Below, piece by piece: positions 5,158 through 10,094 of a stretch of 10,094 bases of DNA. The notes beneath the pieces were generated by a model. That model saw nothing but the letters and a program-made list of their open reading frames with translations, ran no database searches and was not told where the DNA came from. Every line of letters begins with the position of its first letter. Within the stretch, counting starts at the first letter, position 1. The DNA comes from an uncultured archaeon. GTDB taxonomy: Archaea > Thermoproteota > Nitrososphaeria > Nitrososphaerales > CALBXV01. The stretch is taken from the NCBI GenBank assembly GCA_937890045.1, contig CALBXV010000245.1, forward strand, positions 1-10,094. The letters run 5' to 3'. A program made the position numbers and the translations under genes.

Positions 5158-8100
5158 TGCCTCAATATAAATCACCATATAATCTTGGTGCTTTACTAGG
5201 GTACACAACAGATCCAGGTGATACATCACAATTATTCGATGTGGGAGCAGGATCACTTTACGATCCCATTACTGGCAATTTATTTGGTCAAGATTCTGGA
5301 GATTTTCTTCGGCAGGCAAGCGAAGAAGAGGGCAGATTTTTCTCCGAGGGAATAGAAAAAGGAGAAGTTTCTACTCAATACGATTCTACATATAATATTT
5401 CTTCTCTTTTAGGAGAAGCTCCTTCAGTACAGATAGAATCACCTTACAATCTTACAAGTTTAATTGGTCAACCTACAAATCTACCTGAAACATATGCAGA
5501 TGAAAAATATAGAGACCTATCTTCTAGATTCTGGGCGAAGTTCAAAGAAGGTGCCCTACCATTAGACTGGGGAGCTACTGACATTGATGAACACGCTACG
5601 ACATATGAATTAATAGCTGACGTTGCAGGCAGTCTTACAGGCATAGGCTTTGGAATGATACCTTTCGCTCTTTTGACTGGTACAGGAGTAGGCACAGCGG
5701 CTGGCGTTACAGGGCTAGGTCTTAAGGGGGCTAAGGCTGCCAAGACACTTAAAACAGCTAGAACTCTTATTAAAGCCGGAAGACTTAAAGGTGCATCTAA
5801 ATATCTTAAGCTAGAAACCTCTGGAATTTTAGGTAAAACTAGACCATATGTTAATACTATGGCTAGGCTGACTACTATAAGCCCAAGACTTGCACAGTCT
5901 GTTGATCTTGGAGCAAGAAACTTTGTTACGTTTAATCTTTATGGTCAAGCTCATGTACCATTAGCTACCTCCATTGAAAATAGAATACAACAGATGAAAG
6001 CTGATACTATTTCATCCATTGTATTTTCTGTTGCTGGACTTCCAAAGACGTTGAACATACCTAAGGCTGGCTTTGTAGAAACACCAGCTTTATTTCTTGC
6101 AGGATATGCCGGGGATTTAATGCAGACCGATATGGATATTTCTGAGAGAGTAGCTCACGGCTTAGGTTTAGTCGCTATGCATCATGTCAGAGCAGGGGCT
6201 GATAGAGCATACACTAAAGGAAGACAGCAATCTGCGTTAAGAACATTCGGATATACAGAAAAAGAAATTAATAGAATACTCGCAGACGACAAGCTCTTAG
6301 ATGCGGTTACTGTGGAAGGTAAGTTAAAGGCTGGTCAAAGACCTTTAGAAGAACAAAATCCATTTCAAAGAAAAGTAGGAAAGAAGACAGAGAACGTTGA
6401 TCTGTTAAAAATTTATACCAATAAAGAAGGGAAGCAGATGGCTGTCTACAGAGATACAGAGCTGAATGTAGATTATACTTTACCAGCCAATGAATTCTTT
6501 AAATCATTTAAGAAAGTAAATAAGCTAAAGACAATACTTGAAAAAGAAAAAGAAGCAGGCGTTATTGTAGATGACAAACCCATAGAGACTATCCCTCAAA
6601 AGGGTGAAAAGGGATATAATACATGGTCTAAACTTAGAGGAAAATTAAAGTCTCTACAGAAAAAGCAAAATGTCAGTGATAAAGATTATAAATTTATAAA
6701 CAAGAAAATGACAGGTGTAGAATCGAGCACAGAGATGGTACCAAGTCAACTCGCAAGAATGCTTGATTTGTACAGAACTGAAAAGAAATCAAAATTTTCA
6801 TACCGAATGTTAGAAGGTGATGAACCTGGAATCATAGGCAAGTTATCACAGTCTTGGAGAAATACTATCTCTCAGCTTACGTTGCCCGTGGAAGCAACTC
6901 TAAGAGGTATATCAGAAAGATATAATAGCCCTACAGCCACAAAGTTAGCAAAGAAGATGGCTGAATTCACACTTAGAAAGGCTGGAATTCAAGGACATGG
7001 ATCGTACTTCTTGAACACGGTATTGAAAAAGAAGTACAAGCTATCTAAAGAAGATTTAAATCATATAGTTGCTTTAATTGACCCTGATAAATTTGGTAAG
7101 TTTGGGCTGACAGACAATCTTAAGAAAGGTAAGTTTGTAGACGAAAAAGGTGTGAGTAGAAATTTAGGGAAACAAATTGTAAAAGAATATGATTCTTTTA
7201 TGAAGCAGATGTTTACTTGGATGGCTGAGTCTGGAGTTAAAATAAAAGTATTTAAAGGATCCAAGACAAAACAAATTCCCATTTGGGAGGCTAAGTATAA
7301 AAAAGGTGGCAAGATCGTATCAATAGAAGGTAGCGATCTAAGATATCCAAGCACAATATTGAATAAGCCACTTAAAAAAGGCTCTGAAACTACTCTAAAG
7401 ACTGGAGAGAAGGTTAAATTAACATCAGTTCAGTCTAGAGCTGTAGATGAATACTATCCTCGAATTCTTACAGAACAAGCTAGGTCTGCCTTTAAAACAG
7501 ATGATGCTTTTAGAGCTAGAGTTGTAGAGAGAATTATGGAGAAGGATCCTGAAATAAGCAAGATATCAGACCCTACCGAAAGACAGTTGGCTGCTGTTGA
7601 GAAAGTCAATGAAATAACTAATTATACTGAGAACAGAGGGGTTTTCGGTGTTCAATATGGAAGAAGAGTAGAGCTACCTGCTAGAATGGCTTTCGATGAA
7701 AATGGTCGTGAAATAAAACTTGATTCTTTCAATGTAAAAGTTGGGGATACAGTCAACGGATCAAAAATTAAAAAAATAATAGATGTCTACGAGAGACATG
7801 TCGACAGAGTAATTCCACATTACACAGAAAGAGTATCTCATGCGGCTCCTACTACTAGAATATATGGGTCTGGTGGCGTTAGAGGAGAGAAGGCAAATGA
7901 TATCTGGACTAAACTTTCTCTAGAAACTAAAGATGATAGCATAGTAAACTGGGCCAAAAAAGCAGTAGAGAGACAAGTTCACGGTCATGAGATGACTTCT
8001 CCAGGTGACAAAGTTTATGGTGCTATAAAGCATCTTTGGGGATTTGCCGCCAACATCGGTCTTTCATCTCCTTTTTCAGGCTTTAAAAATATGCTTATAG

Positions 8101-9500
8101 GCGAAAGAGAGATATTCAGTACATTTAATTTTAGGGCATATCAAAAAGCATATCACGAACTTCTTTCTAATTATGGATATTGGAGAACATTAACCGAAAG
8201 AACTGGTGCTCTACAGATGGGTACACATCAATTACAGGCTCTAGAGGCATCAGGTTTTAAACCTATAGAAAAAATTAGCTTCTTTGGAGCTATGAGACCT
8301 GCAGAAGTAGGCAATAGAGTAAGAGCTGTAGTTACTGGTCTTTTTACAGGAAGAACGGCTACAGATGTATTAGTTGGTAATAAAACTCCATGGGAAGCTA
8401 GAATGTCTAAAGCACAAGCAAGACATTATTTAGAGAATACATTTAGATTGGATGTTGATAAGATTTTAAAAAGAGGAAGATTGACTGCCAACGAAGAAAC
8501 TCAGATAATGTCTATGGCTCACATCATGACTCAGGGTGCTCCTGAATTACCATTTGTACCAACTTGGATGGCACATCCTATTGCCAAGCCTGCTACTCTA
8601 TTTTATAGAATTGCATATCGTGTTACAGAAAATGTACAGCAGAATATATGGAGACCTTTAGCGGAAAGAGGCAATCCTATACCTATGATGAAATATATGG
8701 GTGCTTCAGCGGTTACTGGACTTACATTGATTTCTTTATACAATGGTGTATTGGGTATGGAGCCTAAAAAATACAAAAAGTTTCCAGATAACATTTTCAA
8801 TGCTATGATGAGAGCAGAATTTCTTGGCGTATTCTCAAATGCATTCGATGAGTTTGGCGGGGCTGTAGAGTCGTATTCTCCATTTATAATTAAGGTACTT
8901 AAAAGTGGGGCAAATGAACTTGGACATGTTTTATCAGGATCAAAAAAGCCGTATATAGCTACTCATGATTGGCTAAAAGAGAATCTTGTTATATACAATC
9001 ATGGTTTAAGACTATTTGAGAACTCAGCCAAGCCTGATTTTGCTGAGAATAAAAGATTCAAGAACTTAGTAAATCAGTTTAAGAAAGACGTGTATGATGC
9101 TGAGTATCAAGAGTTTCCAGATGTTGGGAGTGAGAGAAGTCCATATTATAGATTAGTAGAACAAGCATTTTGGTCTGAAAGACCGGAAGAAGAAAAAGCT
9201 AAAGCCTATTGGACAGCTTATTGGTTTATAGCACATAGCCTAGAAAGAGAAGAATTATATACGGCAGCACATGCTAGAAAAACTGCTAGATCAAATTTGA
9301 AGAGCATGGTAACAAGAACACAGCCTGTAAATTTAAGCAGAGAACGTAAAGGAAAGAAAATATCTGACTACAGAAGATTTTTAAAGTCTTTAAGTGGGGC
9401 AGATTATAGTAGATATGTAGATATTTATGGTAAATGGCGACAAAGAAAAAGAGAATGGAATGTAGCAAGAGGCAAGTACAGATACGGTGATGACAAATGA
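5157..9500 (+). CDS. Giant phage virion protein, candidate ejection/internal core protein
   Basis: This protein has 1447 residues and no cysteine. Residues 1-110 are Tyr/Ser/Gly-rich with three SPYN-type motifs. Residues about 150-190 form a hydrophobic, glycine-rich stretch that may cross or insert in a membrane, followed by a Lys-rich helix (190-218). Residues about 260-355 are helical with further small-residue segments; about 380-520 is very Lys-rich. From about 640 to 930 mixed parts include a YYPRILTEQ segment. Residues about 960-1200 form a helical block (IGLSSPFSGFKNML, then MTQGAPELPF at 1124-1133) ending in a hydrophobic stretch at 1181-1200. The C-terminus (about 1395-1447) is strongly basic. 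The length and position after smaller virion genes match T7 gp16 (1318 residues). The TQG..P block and its surroundings resemble the C-terminal ends of large phage polyvalent proteins (LPD38-like), from memory only. No transglycosylase or protease motif was found. Coding is certain; the role is inferred. Confidence 0.96.
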   Translation: MPQYKSPYNLGALLGYTTDPGDTSQLFDVGAGSLYDPITGNLFGQDSGDFLRQASEEEGRFFSEGIEKGEVSTQYDSTYNISSLLGEAPSVQIESPYNLTSLIGQPTNLPETYADEKYRDLSSRFWAKFKEGALPLDWGATDIDEHATTYELIADVAGSLTGIGFGMIPFALLTGTGVGTAAGVTGLGLKGAKAAKTLKTARTLIKAGRLKGASKYLKLETSGILGKTRPYVNTMARLTTISPRLAQSVDLGARNFVTFNLYGQAHVPLATSIENRIQQMKADTISSIVFSVAGLPKTLNIPKAGFVETPALFLAGYAGDLMQTDMDISERVAHGLGLVAMHHVRAGADRAYTKGRQQSALRTFGYTEKEINRILADDKLLDAVTVEGKLKAGQRPLEEQNPFQRKVGKKTENVDLLKIYTNKEGKQMAVYRDTELNVDYTLPANEFFKSFKKVNKLKTILEKEKEAGVIVDDKPIETIPQKGEKGYNTWSKLRGKLKSLQKKQNVSDKDYKFINKKMTGVESSTEMVPSQLARMLDLYRTEKKSKFSYRMLEGDEPGIIGKLSQSWRNTISQLTLPVEATLRGISERYNSPTATKLAKKMAEFTLRKAGIQGHGSYFLNTVLKKKYKLSKEDLNHIVALIDPDKFGKFGLTDNLKKGKFVDEKGVSRNLGKQIVKEYDSFMKQMFTWMAESGVKIKVFKGSKTKQIPIWEAKYKKGGKIVSIEGSDLRYPSTILNKPLKKGSETTLKTGEKVKLTSVQSRAVDEYYPRILTEQARSAFKTDDAFRARVVERIMEKDPEISKISDPTERQLAAVEKVNEITNYTENRGVFGVQYGRRVELPARMAFDENGREIKLDSFNVKVGDTVNGSKIKKIIDVYERHVDRVIPHYTERVSHAAPTTRIYGSGGVRGEKANDIWTKLSLETKDDSIVNWAKKAVERQVHGHEMTSPGDKVYGAIKHLWGFAANIGLSSPFSGFKNMLIGEREIFSTFNFRAYQKAYHELLSNYGYWRTLTERTGALQMGTHQLQALEASGFKPIEKISFFGAMRPAEVGNRVRAVVTGLFTGRTATDVLVGNKTPWEARMSKAQARHYLENTFRLDVDKILKRGRLTANEETQIMSMAHIMTQGAPELPFVPTWMAHPIAKPATLFYRIAYRVTENVQQNIWRPLAERGNPIPMMKYMGASAVTGLTLISLYNGVLGMEPKKYKKFPDNIFNAMMRAEFLGVFSNAFDEFGGAVESYSPFIIKVLKSGANELGHVLSGSKKPYIATHDWLKENLVIYNHGLRLFENSAKPDFAENKRFKNLVNQFKKDVYDAEYQEFPDVGSERSPYYRLVEQAFWSERPEEEKAKAYWTAYWFIAHSLEREELYTAAHARKTARSNLKSMVTRTQPVNLSRERKGKKISDYRRFLKSLSGADYSRYVDIYGKWRQRKREWNVARGKYRYGDDK
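5166..5468 (+). repeat. Three copies of a 12-residue S-[PT]-Y-N-[LI]-x2-L-[LI]-G motif
   Basis: Copies lie at 5166-5201 (residues 4-15), 5379-5414 (75-86) and 5433-5468 (93-104) of the 1447-residue protein. Consensus: x-x-S-[PT]-Y-N-[LI]-x-[AS]-L-[LI]-G. The codons differ between copies, so the peptide, not the DNA, is conserved. They sit in a low-complexity, probably flexible N-terminal region, which is the usual setting of repeated docking peptides that bind a multimeric partner. Confidence 0.75.
9486..9490 (+). promoter_or_regulatory. Ribosome binding site for the right-edge gene
   Basis: GGTGA lies six bases before the ATG at 9497, within the last codons of the 1447-residue gene. It supports the ATGA overlap start of the last gene. 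Confidence 0.5.
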
Positions 9501-10094
9501 ACGGTGATTTCCCTCAGACATACTCAGTAGAACCTGATATGACTGCCACACCTCATGGCAACATTGATGAATTGATTATAAAGGCTTGGCTTCAGGAGCT
9601 TGAAGATGCACCGTTTGAACGGTATAGAAGGGAGTTTACTAAAATTGATCCAAGGAAACTTGCAAATCTAGTAGAACAATTAGACTTTTCTGCAACAGGT
9701 TTTTCTAAGCCCGAAGAAAGAAAAGAATATATTTTAAGAAGATTGAAACGTGGTGATAAGCCTGGTGGTGTTGTATCTTACAAAACGCCTGGCGGATTTG
9801 ATATTCCTGAAGGACAAGATTCTCGTGGAATAAAATATAAACCTGTTGGTGGCGTTACAAGAGTTACTCCTAAAACTAAATTAGATCAGTTGTTAGATTT
9901 TATACTTCCTCAGACTGATCCTGATACTACATATCATGGATATACTGAGACACCAGAAGAGATTCATTCAAGAATTAATCAACCGGATTATCTTGAAGAG
10001 CAATTTGGGCCTGATGCCGCCGAACCTTCTGAAGCTTTTAATGAAGAACTTTATTATGGAATGTCTTACGAGGAGCAACAATTAAGAACCTTAA
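9497..10094 (+). CDS. Unrecognised acidic protein, 3' end outside the window
   Basis: An ATG overlaps the TGA stop of the upstream gene (ATGA, 9497-9500) and opens a frame that runs to the right edge without a stop: 199 codons visible. It begins MNGDFPQTYSVEPDM. Residues about 20-85 look helical and charged (ELIIKAWLQELEDAPFERY, then a KPEERKEYILRRLKRG segment). Residues about 88-125 are Gly/Pro/Val-rich, likely beta or linker (GDKPGGVVSYKTPGGF). The rest is acidic, Pro/Glu/Tyr-rich and probably flexible (YHGYTETPEEIHSRINQP). No cysteine, signal peptide or membrane segment appears in the visible part. I do not recognise a family. Its overlap with the giant virion gene places it in the same operon and suggests another structural or accessory virion protein. 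Confidence 0.88.
   Translation, partial: MNGDFPQTYSVEPDMTATPHGNIDELIIKAWLQELEDAPFERYRREFTKIDPRKLANLVEQLDFSATGFSKPEERKEYILRRLKRGDKPGGVVSYKTPGGFDIPEGQDSRGIKYKPVGGVTRVTPKTKLDQLLDFILPQTDPDTTYHGYTETPEEIHSRINQPDYLEEQFGPDAAEPSEAFNEELYYGMSYEEQQLRTL

Noticed and set aside
5157..9500. Possible lytic transglycosylase or protease domain in the 1447-residue protein, as expected for a T7 gp16 analogue.
   Set aside because: I found no catalytic Glu-Ser context with following GLMQ-like motif, nor a recognisable protease motif, so no enzyme activity is claimed.

Overview
This 10,094-base window is AT-rich and gene-dense. Six protein genes all lie on the + strand with almost no space between them: the largest gap is 33 bases, two junctions are TAATG and one is ATGA. 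There are no tRNA or rRNA genes, IS elements, CRISPR arrays or convincing terminators. Shine-Dalgarno-like sites and standard TAA/TGA stops point to bacterial translation. The compact one-way layout, the very long proteins without enzyme motifs and the lack of housekeeping genes suggest a late structural module of a tailed bacteriophage, probably from an uncultured or metagenomic source. I cannot name the host.

Layout: (1) 2-673, the 3' end of a gene for a glycine-zipper protein; (2) 707-3721, a 1004-residue protein with 44 cysteines set in short repeated modules around a helical core; (3) 3731-3925, a 64-residue basic protein with a CGKC motif; (4) 3925-5157, a 410-residue, mostly helical, cysteine-free protein; (5) 5157-9500, a 1447-residue cysteine-free protein with a three-copy SPYN-type motif near its N-terminus, a glycine-rich hydrophobic stretch and a long helical C-terminal half; (6) 9497 to the right edge, the 5' part of a further unrecognised gene.

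The order small glycine-zipper protein, then a protein of about 1000 residues, then one of about 1450 residues recalls the T7 internal-core (ejection) genes 14, 15 and 16, whose products are 196, 747 and 1318 residues. My working reading is therefore an internal-virion/ejection module, in which several proteins are packaged in the capsid and pass into the host envelope at infection. This rests on order, size, composition and general sequence character, not on a recognised domain. No transglycosylase motif of the T7 gp16 type is visible.

The most interesting points are: the extreme split of cysteines (44 in one protein, 2 in its small neighbour, none in roughly 2,280 residues of the other four); a mirror-symmetric cysteine hairpin; three families of short repeats in the 1004-residue protein; matching peptides at both ends of that protein; and short motifs shared between different proteins of the module (MPNGF starts and Q[FY]KSP[FY]).
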